Source: CAIKZD01 sp041675165 (lineage in GTDB: Bacteria > Patescibacteriota > Minisyncoccia > Moranbacterales > UBA2206). Taken from it: DNA of 64,000 nt. The notes beneath the pieces are model-generated. The model was not told the origin of the DNA. It did not search any database and saw only the letters and a list, made by a program, of their open reading frames with translations. The position numbers and the translations under genes were made by a program. The stretch covers positions 8,440 to 72,439 of the forward strand of contig JBAYUI010000002.1 in the NCBI GenBank assembly GCA_041675165.1. Reading direction: 5' to 3'. Shown one piece after another: positions 48,848 through 56,034 of this stretch (within the stretch, counting starts at the first letter, position 1; each line of letters starts with the position of its first letter).

Positions 48848-49213
48848 ATGCAACACAAGAATAAAACTAAAGAATTCGGAAGGACTGCCAGCCAGAGGAA
48901 GGCGCTTTGGCGCACGATGTTGGGAAGCCTGATCATCAGTGAAAAGATCGAGACGACTGAAGCAAAAGCCAAGGAATTGAAGGGTAGGATCGATAAAATC
49001 ATCAATAAGGCCAAGAAATATCCGAAAGAAGGAGAGCAGAGACTGGCCGCAAGAAGAAATCTGAAAAAAGACATCCCGCTTATGGCTGTAGAAAAAATGA
49101 TGGGAGAATTTTTGAAAAAATTTGAAAATAGACGAAGCGGCTATACGCGAGTGATTAAGCTGGCTCCGCGCAAAAGTGATAACGCCAGATTAGCGATAAT
49201 CGAATTCGTGTAG
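48848..49213 (+). CDS. rplQ: 50S ribosomal protein L17
   Basis: The 121-aa protein contains FGRTASQRKALWRTMLGSLI, ISEKIETTEAKAKELKGRID and a C-terminal part GYTRVIKLAPRKSDNARLAI. L17 lies near the peptide exit tunnel. It ends the alpha operon core; rplM-rpsI follow on the same strand after a repeat block. Confidence 0.96.
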   Translation: MQHKNKTKEFGRTASQRKALWRTMLGSLIISEKIETTEAKAKELKGRIDKIINKAKKYPKEGEQRLAARRNLKKDIPLMAVEKMMGEFLKKFENRRSGYTRVIKLAPRKSDNARLAIIEFV

Positions 49214-49318
49214 GTTACGAAATACGAAATAAATACGAAATACGAAAAAATTAAAATACGGAGAATGTCAATATGGTAACGTTTCGTATTTAGTAAATTT
49301 CGTAGTTCGTAAATAGAA
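49214..49318. repeat. Inverted short-word repeat between rplQ and rplM
   Basis: TTACGAAATACGAAATAAAT on the left is mirrored by TTTCGTATTTAGTAAATTTC and GTTCGTAA on the right. The block fills the whole gap. Same kind as 5518-5601 and the start of 21017-21239. Confidence 0.75.
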
Positions 49319-49322
49319 ATTT

Positions 49323-49718
49323 ATGAAAAACATTACCAGAAAATATCATCTGTTTGACGCCAAAAGCAAACCTCTTGGCCGTTTAGCGACGGAAATAGCG
49401 ACTATTTTGCGCGGGAAGAACAAAGCTGATTTCACTCCGCACATCGATGGCGGCGATATCGCTGTGGTGATAAATTCCGACAGTCTTTGCGTGAGCGGCA
49501 AGAAGATGGAAGATAAGATCTATCATTATTTCAGCGGATATCCCGGCGGAGTGAGAGACGTGAAACTCAAGGATAAGATTGAAGCTGATTCCAGAAAAGT
49601 GGTTTCCGAGGCGGTCTATGGAATGTTGCCGAAGAATAAATTGCGCAACAAGATGATGCTGCGGCTCAAGATCTATAAAGATGATAAGCACGAACATAAG
49701 ATAGAAGTAACACACTAG
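49323..49718 (+). CDS. rplM: 50S ribosomal protein L13
   Basis: The 131-aa protein begins ITRKYHLFDAKSKPLGRLAT and contains GGDIAVVINSDSLCVSGKKM and AVYGMLPKNKLRNKMMLRLK. L13 is an early 50S assembly protein. It is paired with rpsI 13 bases downstream, the usual rplM-rpsI operon. Confidence 0.96.
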   Translation: MKNITRKYHLFDAKSKPLGRLATEIATILRGKNKADFTPHIDGGDIAVVINSDSLCVSGKKMEDKIYHYFSGYPGGVRDVKLKDKIEADSRKVVSEAVYGMLPKNKLRNKMMLRLKIYKDDKHEHKIEVTH

Positions 49719-49731
49719 TCAAGTCAACATT

Positions 49732-50184
49732 ATGGCAATCAAAAAAGCAGTCGAAAAAGAAAATACCAAGAAAGAAGAGGTTTCCAAGGAAGAACGCTAT
49801 TTTTATGCGGTCGGAAGACGAAAGACTTCTGTGGCTAAAATAAAACTTTTCCCTTCCAAAGAAGAACAGAGCTCGATCGAGATCAATGAAAAGAAATTAG
49901 AAGCTTATTTCCCCACAGAACATCTTTGGGAGATCGCCAAGGCCCCGTTGGAGCTGATGGGTGATAGCAAGTTTCGAGTGTCAGTCAAGGCGTCCGGTGG
50001 CGGCTGTAGCGCCCAGGCGGATGCGGTGAGACTGGGAATCGCCCGAGCTTTGGTCGTGCTTGATGAAACATTGAAAAAGACTTTCAAAGATAAAGGTTAT
50101 CTGACCCGTGATCCACGTGAAGTGGAACGCAAAAAACCAGGACTCAAAAAAGCCCGGCGCGCGCCGCAGTGGGCGAAGCGCTAG
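49732..50184 (+). CDS. rpsI: 30S ribosomal protein S9
   Basis: The 150-aa protein has a short charged lead (KKAVEKENTKKEEVSKEERY) and then the S9 fold (FYAVGRRKTSVAKIKLFPSK, VKASGGGCSAQADAVRLGIA). The C-terminal tail KARRAPQWAKR ends in KR, the residues that touch the P-site tRNA anticodon. It is the last gene of this operon before two terminators. Confidence 0.96.
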   Translation: MAIKKAVEKENTKKEEVSKEERYFYAVGRRKTSVAKIKLFPSKEEQSSIEINEKKLEAYFPTEHLWEIAKAPLELMGDSKFRVSVKASGGGCSAQADAVRLGIARALVVLDETLKKTFKDKGYLTRDPREVERKKPGLKKARRAPQWAKR

Positions 50185-50213
50185 GATCGGAATCATATAT
50201 CTTGTTTGCAAAG

Positions 50214-50238
50214 ACTCTTCTATCCGGAAGGGTTTTTT
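50214..50238 (+). terminator. First terminator after rpsI
   Basis: ACTCTTC (50214-50220) pairs with GAAGGGT (50227-50233) around TATCCG, followed by T. Confidence 0.65.
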
Positions 50239-50263
50239 GATGGACAATGTTTTTTAATCGGAA

Positions 50264-50289
50264 AAAAGACACCCTAGCGGGTGTCTTTT
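50264..50289. terminator. Bidirectional terminator between rpsI and rpmE
   Basis: AAAAGACACCC pairs with GGGTGTCTTTT (11 bp) around TAGC. It can end rpsI (forward) and rpmE (reverse). Confidence 0.9.
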
Positions 50290-50318
50290 GCGTTTTTCGT
50301 GAAACTTTTCCGAGAAAA

Positions 50319-50609
50319 TTATTTCTTTTTCTTTTTCGATACGACTTTTTTGGTTTCAGCCTTAGCTTTTCTGACACGTTCTTTCTTGACCGGTGCCGTT
50401 TTTTTCTGGGCGGCTTTTTCGGCCAGTTTCTTGAAGCGGTCAACGCGGCCAGCAGTGCTCATGACCTTCTTTTTACCGGTATAGAGCGGATGACAAGCGC
50501 TGCAAATCTCCACTTTCATCTCCTTTATGGTTGAACCGACTTCAATCACATTACCGCAAGCACAGATTATCTTAGCGTCGTGATATGTCGGGTGGATGTT
50601 CTTTTTCAT
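50319..50609 (-). CDS. rpmE: 50S ribosomal protein L31, zinc form with basic tail
   Basis: The protein (96 aa) begins MKKNIHPTYHDAKIICACGN and has the four-ligand zinc site (CACG and CSACH). The Phe/Tyr-Thr-Gly-Lys motif (YTGKKKVMSTAGRVDRFKK) is conserved. About 25 extra residues follow (KKTAPVKKERVRKAKAET), a Lys-rich tail longer than in E. coli (70 aa). L31 bridges the subunits. It is transcribed alone on the reverse strand. Confidence 0.96.
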   Translation of the reverse strand: MKKNIHPTYHDAKIICACGNVIEVGSTIKEMKVEICSACHPLYTGKKKVMSTAGRVDRFKKLAEKAAQKKTAPVKKERVRKAKAETKKVVSKKKKK

Positions 50610-50670
50610 GGTTTATATACGAATTAGGCTGCTTACATTTACTAGAGTAATCTAGCATACAAAAATATAA

Positions 50671-50699
50671 TTGACAAGAGGGCGTGGGGCTGGTATATT
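50671..50699 (+). promoter_or_regulatory. Promoter of rpsB-tsf
   Basis: TTGACA, a 17-base spacer and TATATT, 154 bases before rpsB. Confidence 0.8.
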
Positions 50700-50705
50700 G
50701 GGTAG

Positions 50706-50852
50706 GTAACAAAAACTCATATTTTTTGGGCTTTCTCCTGCCCCGACGTAGCGTCGAGGTTAAAAAGCTGGAATGTGACGAAGGTCACAACCCAACAAGA
50801 AATAGCGGACGCTGGCCGATAATGGTCGGAGTATAATAATTAAGGAAAAAAT
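50706..50852 (+). other. Structured 5' leader of rpsB
   Basis: Three small hairpins can form: CGACG-TAG-CGTCG near 50744, GTGAC-GAAG-GTCAC near 50776 and CCGATAATGGTCGG near 50816. Autogenous control by S2 is known in other bacteria for rpsB leaders; whether this leader does so is not shown. Confidence 0.45.
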
Positions 50853-51668
50853 ATGCAAAATGAAGAAGTCGAGCCGGCGGCAAAATCCGACTCAAAAAAG
50901 GCAGAATCCAATCCCGCTGTGGATTATTTTGCCGGTGTTAATTTTTCGAAACTGGAAGTCAGGATCGAGGATATGTTCAAGAGCGGAGTGCACTTCGGAC
51001 ATCACAAATCCAGAAGGAATCCCAAGATGAGCGAATATATTTTCGCTACGAAAAACGATATCAATATTTTCGATCTGGAAAAGACCAAGGCCAAGCTGGA
51101 TGAAGCGATGCGATTTTTGACGGGAGTGGCAGCTGCGGGAGAAGAGATCCTTTTTGTGGGCACGAGAAAACAAGCCAAGAAAATCGTAGAGGTTGCCGCA
51201 CTTAAGTGTGAAATGCCATTCGTGACTGAGAGATGGTTGGGTGGAACATTCACTAACTTTTCGGTTATTTCCATTCGCACCAAATATTTGCGCGATGGTT
51301 TGGAAAATATGGAAAAAGGCGAATATGCCAAATACACGAAGTTTGAACGGATGAAAAAAGCCGAGGAATTGGAAAGGATGGAGAGAAGGATGGGCGGTAT
51401 CAAAAATATGCGTAAACTTCCGGGGGCGATTTTTGTTTCTTCCATAATCGAAGATAATCTGGCGATCAAAGAAGCGCAAAGTCTGCATATCCCGATCGTC
51501 GCCCTAGCTGATTCCAACACTAATCCGACAGGCATCGATTATCTGATCCCGTCCAATGAAGACGCGGTGTCGGCACTGCGCTTAATGATGGCCTATATGA
51601 CCAAAGCGATCCTAGAAGGCAAGGCGAAAAAAGTGGCGCCACAACCCGCAGAAGAAAAAAAGAACTAA
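50853..51668 (+). CDS. rpsB: 30S ribosomal protein S2
   Basis: The S2 core starts at about residue 35 (KLEVRIEDMFKSGVHFGHHK) and continues with SEYIFATKNDINIFDLEKTK, ILFVGTRKQAKKIVEVAALK, WLGGTFTNFSVI and IPIVALADSNTNPTGIDYLI. It binds the 30S neck and S1. The first 35 residues are a lineage extension (EEVEPAAKSDSKKAESNPAV). tsf follows after 20 bases, the usual pair. Confidence 0.96.
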   Translation: MQNEEVEPAAKSDSKKAESNPAVDYFAGVNFSKLEVRIEDMFKSGVHFGHHKSRRNPKMSEYIFATKNDINIFDLEKTKAKLDEAMRFLTGVAAAGEEILFVGTRKQAKKIVEVAALKCEMPFVTERWLGGTFTNFSVISIRTKYLRDGLENMEKGEYAKYTKFERMKKAEELERMERRMGGIKNMRKLPGAIFVSSIIEDNLAIKEAQSLHIPIVALADSNTNPTGIDYLIPSNEDAVSALRLMMAYMTKAILEGKAKKVAPQPAEEKKN

Positions 51669-51688
51669 TAAGTCATAAGTGTGAAAAT

Positions 51689-52267
51689 ATGTTGGAAAAA
51701 ATAAAAAAATTAAGAGAACAAACTGGCGCCGGAATGGTGGAGATCAAAAAAGCTCTGACTGAGGCCGAAGGCGACGAAGCCAAGGCCATTGAAATTTTGA
51801 GAGAAAAGGGTTTGGAGAAAGCTTCCAAGAAAGCGACCAGAGAGACACAAGAAGGCGTTGTGGCCAGCTATATCCATTCCAATGGACGAGTGGGCGCGAT
51901 GGTCAAGCTGCTCTGCGAAACTGATTTCGTGGCACGCAATGATGAATTCAAAACTTTGGCTGTTGATATCGCAATGCACATCACGGCTATGAAACCGCAA
52001 GCCATAAGACCGGAAGAAGTGAGCGCAGAAGCGGTAGCTAATGAGAAAGCGATCTGGCTGGAACAGTTGAAAGAAGAAAAAAAACCTGAGCAGATGATCC
52101 CTGGAATTCTGGACGACCAAGAAAAGAAATTTCGCGAAGAGATTTCGCTAATGACGCAAGCTTTCGTGAAGGACCCCGATCGGACGGTGGGGGATGTCAT
52201 AAATGAAAAGATCGCCAAGATCGGAGAGAATATTCAGATAGGAGAATTTAGTCGTTTAGAATTATAA
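51689..52267 (+). CDS. tsf: Elongation factor Ts, short form
   Basis: EF-Ts recycles EF-Tu by GDP release. The UBA-like N-terminus (LREQTGAGMVEIKKALTEAE) is followed by the core with the EF-Tu contact loop (VKLLCETDFVARNDEFKTLA) and DVAMHI-type helix (VDIAMHITAMKPQAI). At 192 aa it is closer to the short Thermus form (196) than to E. coli (283), because one core subdomain is missing. It has the expected place after rpsB. Confidence 0.95.
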   Translation: MLEKIKKLREQTGAGMVEIKKALTEAEGDEAKAIEILREKGLEKASKKATRETQEGVVASYIHSNGRVGAMVKLLCETDFVARNDEFKTLAVDIAMHITAMKPQAIRPEEVSAEAVANEKAIWLEQLKEEKKPEQMIPGILDDQEKKFREEISLMTQAFVKDPDRTVGDVINEKIAKIGENIQIGEFSRLEL

Positions 52268-52350
52268 ATGCGAACAGCTGCGAATCAAAAATGAATGATT
52301 ACGGATTAAATTTGGAAATATTCATAACTGCATTCGCGATGATTCGCTAA
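52268..52350. repeat. Short-word repeat between tsf and the ricT-like gene
   Basis: AATGCGAACAGCTGCGAATC and its approximate mirror GCATTCGCGATGATTCGC flank ATGAATGATTACGG/CATAACTG words. It is related to the CGCGAAT block at 5518-5601. Confidence 0.6.
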
Positions 52351-52355
52351 TCCTT

Positions 52356-53129
52356 ATGGCAAATGTTTTAGTTTCCATATACTCTTGGGAGGCTCATCGG
52401 ATTTGTGACGCAGGTTCTTTTGATATAAAAAAAGGTTCGAAGGTCATCGTTTCACTGGAGAATGGGAATGAACTAGGCATTATTATGGATATGCATGCCG
52501 CGCCCGGCGAAAGGTCCGACAAGATTATCCGGCTGGCGACCGTTCATGATACTGAGATCTATGAAAAATATGAAAAGGAGAAGGAAGCTTTTTTGAAGTT
52601 CTGCCATCGAGAAGTGAAAAAGCAGGATCTTCCGATGAAGATAATCGACGCGCGCATCAGTCTGGACGGGAAGCAATTGACTTTTGTCTTTACGGCGGAC
52701 ACGCGGGTGGATTTTCGAGAGCTGGTGAAGAATATCTCCAAAGAATCCAAACGGGGCGTGCGGATGCAGCAGATCGGGAGTCGGGATGAAGCGAGGAAGC
52801 TGGGAGGATTTGGGATCTGCGGCCGAGAATTGTGTTGCGTGAAATTTCCCGGCAGCATCCCGAGCATTACGACCGATATGGCCAAGGTCCAGCAGATCGC
52901 TCATCGAGGATCAGAAAGAATCTCGGGCTTATGTGGAAGGTTGATGTGCTGCTTGGCCTATGAAGCGGAACAATACAGGAGTCTTTTGGCGGGTATGCCG
53001 GAACTCTACAGCGTAGTGAATACCAAGGAAGGCCGAGGAACCGTGATCGAGATAAACGCCGGTACGCAAGAAATCAAGGTTAAGATAGAAAATGGCAAAT
53101 ATGTGATTTTGAAAAAAGAAGATTTGTAG
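52356..53129 (+). CDS. PSP1-domain protein, RicT (YaaT)-like
   Basis: The protein (257 aa) belongs to the PSP1/RicT family: VFTADTRVDFRELVKNISKE, GSRDEARKLGGFGICGRELC and GLCGRLMCCLAYEAEQY. The cysteines (ICGRELCC and CGRLMCC) are those that hold Fe-S clusters in B. subtilis RicT, which, with RicA and RicF, aids RNase Y maturation of mRNA. No ricA or ricF is in the window, so its partner here is unknown. It follows tsf on the same strand. Confidence 0.85.
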   Translation: MANVLVSIYSWEAHRICDAGSFDIKKGSKVIVSLENGNELGIIMDMHAAPGERSDKIIRLATVHDTEIYEKYEKEKEAFLKFCHREVKKQDLPMKIIDARISLDGKQLTFVFTADTRVDFRELVKNISKESKRGVRMQQIGSRDEARKLGGFGICGRELCCVKFPGSIPSITTDMAKVQQIAHRGSERISGLCGRLMCCLAYEAEQYRSLLAGMPELYSVVNTKEGRGTVIEINAGTQEIKVKIENGKYVILKKEDL

Positions 53130-53176
53130 GAAAGCGAAAGAGCTGCGGAAAAGTTAAAAACAAACCAATAAATCAG

Positions 53177-53893
53177 ATGTTGTATTCCATCATTCCTCCG
53201 GCATTAGTCGTATTGAGTCTTGTCGGAATCATAATAATTCTCATGAAAAAAGCGCCGCAAATGGCGCGTTTGGAAGACAACAAGAACCTGTTTTCTGAAG
53301 AGGAGCGCAAAGAGCGGGAGCTTTCCGCCAGATATGCCGCCCTGAAAAGAGAAAATAGGAAATCTTTCAAAGAATTTTTTTTGGCGACCATCACGGGGAT
53401 TGTGGGAGCGTTGAAGGGGCTGGGCCTGTTTTTCATCCGCTTCTTCGGTTCCGGCAAGGCGGCTTTGCGCAAGATTAATGATGATGCCAAGGCGAAGATC
53501 GAAGCGCGCGGCGCGGCCAAGAAGCACCCCCGACAGGAAGAGGCGCAGAATGATTTTTTCCGCCGCCGAGCTGACCGGCAGATCCGGATAGCCGATGAGG
53601 AAAGATATGCGCCAGAAGAGCTGCAGGAGGAACTGGAGAGAGCGGCGAGTGCTTCGCAGAAGGAAGAGAAAAAAGCCGAGAAAAAAGATCTTTTCGAAAA
53701 GATCCTAATTGATCGGATCGCGAGCAATCCGAAAGACATTGAAGCGTATGAACGGTTGGGAGAATATTATCTGGAGATCGAGAATTGGGAATATGGCAAA
53801 GAATGTTTCAAGCAGGTGATCAAGCTCAATCCGAGGAACATCAACGCGCGGAGCAGAATGCGGAAGTTGGAAAAGATTTTGAGCAAGCGATGA
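53177..53893 (+). CDS. Membrane-anchored TPR protein
   Basis: An N-terminal helix (IIPPALVVLSLVGIIIILM) anchors a long charged region (RARKEN-type, with KKHPRQEEAQNDFFRRRADR, and ELEERAASASQ-like coil). A C-terminal TPR pair follows (IASNPKDIEAYERLGEYYLE, NWEYGKECFKQVIKLNPRNI). The 238-aa protein would sit on the cytoplasmic or outer face by one helix. Such TPR proteins are adaptors; nothing here shows the partner. A tRNA cluster follows. Confidence 0.75.
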   Translation: MLYSIIPPALVVLSLVGIIIILMKKAPQMARLEDNKNLFSEEERKERELSARYAALKRENRKSFKEFFLATITGIVGALKGLGLFFIRFFGSGKAALRKINDDAKAKIEARGAAKKHPRQEEAQNDFFRRRADRQIRIADEERYAPEELQEELERAASASQKEEKKAEKKDLFEKILIDRIASNPKDIEAYERLGEYYLEIENWEYGKECFKQVIKLNPRNINARSRMRKLEKILSKR

Positions 53894-53907
53894 TTGTCAT
53901 AAAAAAT

Positions 53908-53981
53908 GCCTGAGTAGCTCAGCTGGTTAGAGCAACTGTTTTGTAAACAGTAGGTCGTCGGTCCGAATCCGACCTCAGGCT
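53908..53981 (+). tRNA. tRNA-Thr (anticodon UGU)
   Basis: Acceptor GCCTGAG pairs with CTCAGGC, T discriminator. The anticodon stem-loop CTGTT-TTGTAAA-CAG gives TGT. D- and T-arms are intact. CCA is not encoded. Confidence 0.95.
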
Positions 53982-53989
53982 CAGAAGGC

Positions 53990-54040
53990 ATATTAGCAGT
54001 TTATCATTTTAGCAAAACTCTTTTTTATGCTAATATGTTA
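53990..54040. repeat. AT-rich inverted repeat between tRNA genes
   Basis: CATATTAGCA (53988 on) and ATTTTAGCAAAA are mirrored by TGCTAATATG and TTAAAATG. It may serve as a weak terminator. Confidence 0.55.
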
Positions 54041-54067
54041 AAATGTTAATATGATGAAATGAATATT

Positions 54068-54150
54068 GGGTCGGTGGCAGAGTGGTCAATTGCACCTGAC
54101 TGTAAATCAGGCGACGTAAGTCTACGGCGGTTCAAATCCGTCCCGGCCCA
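54068..54150 (+). tRNA. tRNA-Tyr (anticodon GUA)
   Basis: Acceptor GGGTCGG pairs with CCGGCCC (one T-G). The anticodon loop CTGTAAA gives GTA; the long variable arm (GCGACGTAAGTCTACGGC) marks a class II tRNA. A discriminator; CCA not encoded. Confidence 0.95.
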
Positions 54151-54176
54151 CACAATTTGATGTTAGTGAATAGTTT

Positions 54177-54453
54177 GCCGTTGTAGCTCAGTTGGTAGAG
54201 CATTTCCATGGTAAAAATTTGCCCACCGTTTGGAAAACTAAACAGTGCATACCCGAATAACGGTTAAAGACCTAGTATCAGGTTCAGACCGTGGCATCTT
54301 GTTGTGGCAAGAGGCCCGAACGACTGACAAGGGGGGCTAAATCCCACGTAAATGGGACATGTCCGATATACAGTCTAATCCTTTAATAGATATTTTATAA
54401 AATAAAGGTTCAAATGAAGGAAAAGGTCTCCGGTCCGATTCCGGACAACGGCT
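54177..54453 (+). tRNA. tRNA-Thr (anticodon GGU) split by a group I intron
   Basis: The 5' exon 54177-54212 (GCCGTTG acceptor strand, D-arm, TTTCC-ATGGT) and the 3' exon 54417-54453 (AA-GGAAA, T-arm CCGGT-CCGATT-CCGG, CAACGGC, T) join to a 73-nt tRNA. The anticodon stem TTTCC/GGAAA closes a 7-base loop ATGGTAA with anticodon GGT. The intron (204 bases) therefore lies between positions 36 and 37, just after the anticodon. The exon ends in U and the intron in G, as group I splicing requires. No other Thr-GGU gene is seen. Confidence 0.9.
54213..54416 (+). ncRNA. Group I self-splicing intron, 204 nt
   Basis: P7 can form from GACTG (54322-54326) and CAGTC (54371-54375). Between them lie a P3' candidate GGGGGGCT and a P8 hairpin TCCCA-CGTAAA-TGGGA, the order seen in small bacterial tRNA introns. 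GCCC near 54221 could be the P3 5' strand. AACGACTGACA and GATATACAGTC match the R and S core elements. The final base is G. No homing endonuclease gene fits inside. Subgroup IC is likely by comparison with the cyanobacterial tRNA-Leu intron. Confidence 0.85.
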
Positions 54454-54485
54454 CAGTAAGTTGTAATTATGTAATATCTAATAAT

Positions 54486-54641
54486 ATGGCACGAGAAAAC
54501 CTAGTGAAGATGAAATGCAGCGTGTGCAATTCCATCAATCATTTCACGAAAAGGAATAAGAAGAAGATCAAGGAGAAATTGGAGCTGAAGAAGTTCTGCA
54601 AGAAATGCCGAACAAATACGGTGCATAAGGAGATGAAATAA
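54486..54641 (+). CDS. rpmG: 50S ribosomal protein L33, zinc form
   Basis: The 51-aa protein reads ARENLVKMKCSVCNSINHFT, KRNKKKIKEKLELKKFCKKC. Two CxxC pairs (CSVC, CKKC) form the zinc site, so this is the C+ type. ATG 54486 matches the family N-terminus; the longer frame from 54414 runs through tRNA-Thr. In many bacteria rpmG is next to tRNA-Trp and secE; here tRNA-Trp follows but secE does not. Confidence 0.95.
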   Translation: MARENLVKMKCSVCNSINHFTKRNKKKIKEKLELKKFCKKCRTNTVHKEMK

Positions 54642-54657
54642 GACCCGGCTGCGGCGG

Positions 54658-54770
54658 AATTTTCAATTCACAAATTTTCAATTTTCAATGAATTTTCAAT
54701 TCTTTAATTTTTAAATTTTAAAATTGGGATTTGTTTGAAAATTGAAAATTGGAGTTTGAAAATTCCATGC
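54658..54770. repeat. AT-rich short-word repeat before tRNA-Trp
   Basis: ATTTTCAATTTTCAATGAA words on the left are mirrored by GAAAATTGAAAATTGG on the right. Same style as the blocks at 28133 and 35205, with different words. Confidence 0.7.
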
Positions 54771-54781
54771 GAAGCATGGCT

Positions 54782-54853
54782 GCGGGCGTCGTATAGTGGC
54801 TATTACATCGGTCTCCAAAACCGATTACGGGGGTTCAATTCCCTCCGCCCGTG
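54782..54853 (+). tRNA. tRNA-Trp (anticodon CCA)
   Basis: Acceptor GCGGGCG pairs with CGCCCGT (first pair G-T), G discriminator. Anticodon stem-loop TCGGT-CTCCAAA-ACCGA gives CCA. T-arm GGGGG-TTCAATT-CCCTC. CCA end not encoded. Confidence 0.95.
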
Positions 54854-54859
54854 CATTTA

Positions 54860-54897
54860 AAAAGAATTACGTAATTAATTACGTAATTCTTTTTGTT
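54860..54897 (+). terminator. Perfect 34-bp palindrome, terminator of tRNA-Trp
   Basis: AAAAGAATTACGTAATT is followed at once by its exact reverse complement (54860-54893) and T-rich sequence. As RNA it forms a hairpin with a tetraloop and a U-tract. Confidence 0.85.
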
Positions 54898-54954
54898 TTT
54901 GCCAAAAATCTAGCTGAGGCGTAGAATGGATTTATATAAGCTATTATTGATGAG

Positions 54955-54995
54955 TTGAGGACCGTCCTCGACTGGGTTTAATCCTCGACTGGGTT
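54955..54995. repeat. REP-like palindrome, left copy
   Basis: GAGGAC-C-GTCCTC (54957-54969) is itself a palindrome. CCTCGACTGGGTTTA is repeated directly twice. The 16-base AGGACCGTCCTCGACT recurs inverted at 55937-55952, on the far side of the 55075 gene. Confidence 0.75.
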
Positions 54996-55074
54996 TAGTA
55001 TTGATTGCTTTGGCGGCGAAGGGTTAGTTTTCTGATATTATTTTATTGCGCTTTAGGAATATTAAAAAATTATT

Positions 55075-55905
55075 ATGGAAAAGATATATTATGTGTGTTT
55101 GAATTTAGACAACCCAATTGTTGCTTGGGAGGTTTGCAGAGGTCGCATAATAAGCTGTGATAAAATAGAAGATAAGAGTTTTAACCCTCTGAGTTTCTGG
55201 TATGTAGAATATTTGCGTCGTATACTTTCAAACACGAACACGTCAAAAAATGAAACTAAGCTGGAGATCTTCCGACAGCAATATTTTCCCAAAGAAGTGT
55301 CTCGATTGAAGGGCTTGTACCTGTTTGAATCATTAGAAACTGCCAAACAAGCAAAGGTTGATTGGGACATGCAGGGGGTTATAGCCGAAGTTATACTTAA
55401 AAACAACGAACATATAACAAAAGTTGACGCTAAATGGATTACGGAGAATTTGCCTAGCTTAGAAGAGAGTGATTGGATGATGAAATATTGGTCTGGCCAA
55501 CAATATAACGAGTTTCCCCATTGGGAATTGATTGTTTCTGGCGAACTTGAAATAGTTGATAAGAAACTTATCCATGAAGCATATGAAAATGTAGCTATTA
55601 AATGGCCAGCATCAATACCACTCTTGAAATTATCAATAATAGCTTCAGTCCTTGAATCTGAATTAGGGCATATAGTTCCTATAATTTTAGAAGAACAGAT
55701 TGGAATTTGTGAAGTAACTTACATAATAAATATGGGAGATATGAACAGATCTTCATTTCTACAAAAGCTTGATAAATATCTGGCTGATAATGAAATTGCT
55801 AAATTTTATGAGAGCAGTGCTGATTTTATTACACCTGGCTTACGAGAATATGTTTTTAAATTCGAATTTGAAGATAAAGAAAGTACAAGTTTAATAAAAA
55901 TATAA
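55075..55905 (+). CDS. Unknown protein flanked by inverted REP-like repeats
   Basis: I do not recognise this 276-aa soluble protein. It opens KIYYVCLNLDNPIVAWEVCR and later has EVSRLKGLYLFESLETAKQA and DWMMKYWSGQQYNEFPHWEL, then IVSGELEIVDK. LYLFESLETAKQAKVDW is the kind of phrase seen in proteins that mimic ADP-ribosylating or DUF2441-like enzymes (residues 90-170), but I cannot confirm this. The gene is AT-rich, has its own long 5' gap and is flanked at both sides by inverted copies of a 16-bp repeat, so a mobile or cassette-like origin is likely. It replaces secE-nusG in the usual order after rpmG and tRNA-Trp. Confidence 0.6.
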   Translation: MEKIYYVCLNLDNPIVAWEVCRGRIISCDKIEDKSFNPLSFWYVEYLRRILSNTNTSKNETKLEIFRQQYFPKEVSRLKGLYLFESLETAKQAKVDWDMQGVIAEVILKNNEHITKVDAKWITENLPSLEESDWMMKYWSGQQYNEFPHWELIVSGELEIVDKKLIHEAYENVAIKWPASIPLLKLSIIASVLESELGHIVPIILEEQIGICEVTYIINMGDMNRSSFLQKLDKYLADNEIAKFYESSADFITPGLREYVFKFEFEDKESTSLIKI

Positions 55906-55930
55906 TACAAGTAATAAATTTTTTAGGACT

Positions 55931-55961
55931 GCAGCGAGTCGAGGACGGTCCTTGATGGGGG
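55931..55961. repeat. REP-like palindrome, right copy
   Basis: AGTCGAGGACGGTCCT (55937-55952) is the exact inverse of 54958-54973. It closes the segment that carries the 55075 gene. Confidence 0.75.
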
Positions 55962-56034
55962 TATGGCTCGTGTCATAAAAAAAAGACGCCTTTTGGACAG
56001 GACGCCTTTTTTGCATCTTAGAAGTGATTTTTGC

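Noticed and set aside
54414..54485. N-terminal extension of L33
   Set aside because: This stretch is the 3' exon of tRNA-Thr and the spacer after it; L33 proteins start at MARENLVK.
55975..56015. Terminator candidate with two GACGCCTTTT words
   Set aside because: The two words are direct, not inverted, copies, so they cannot form the stem.
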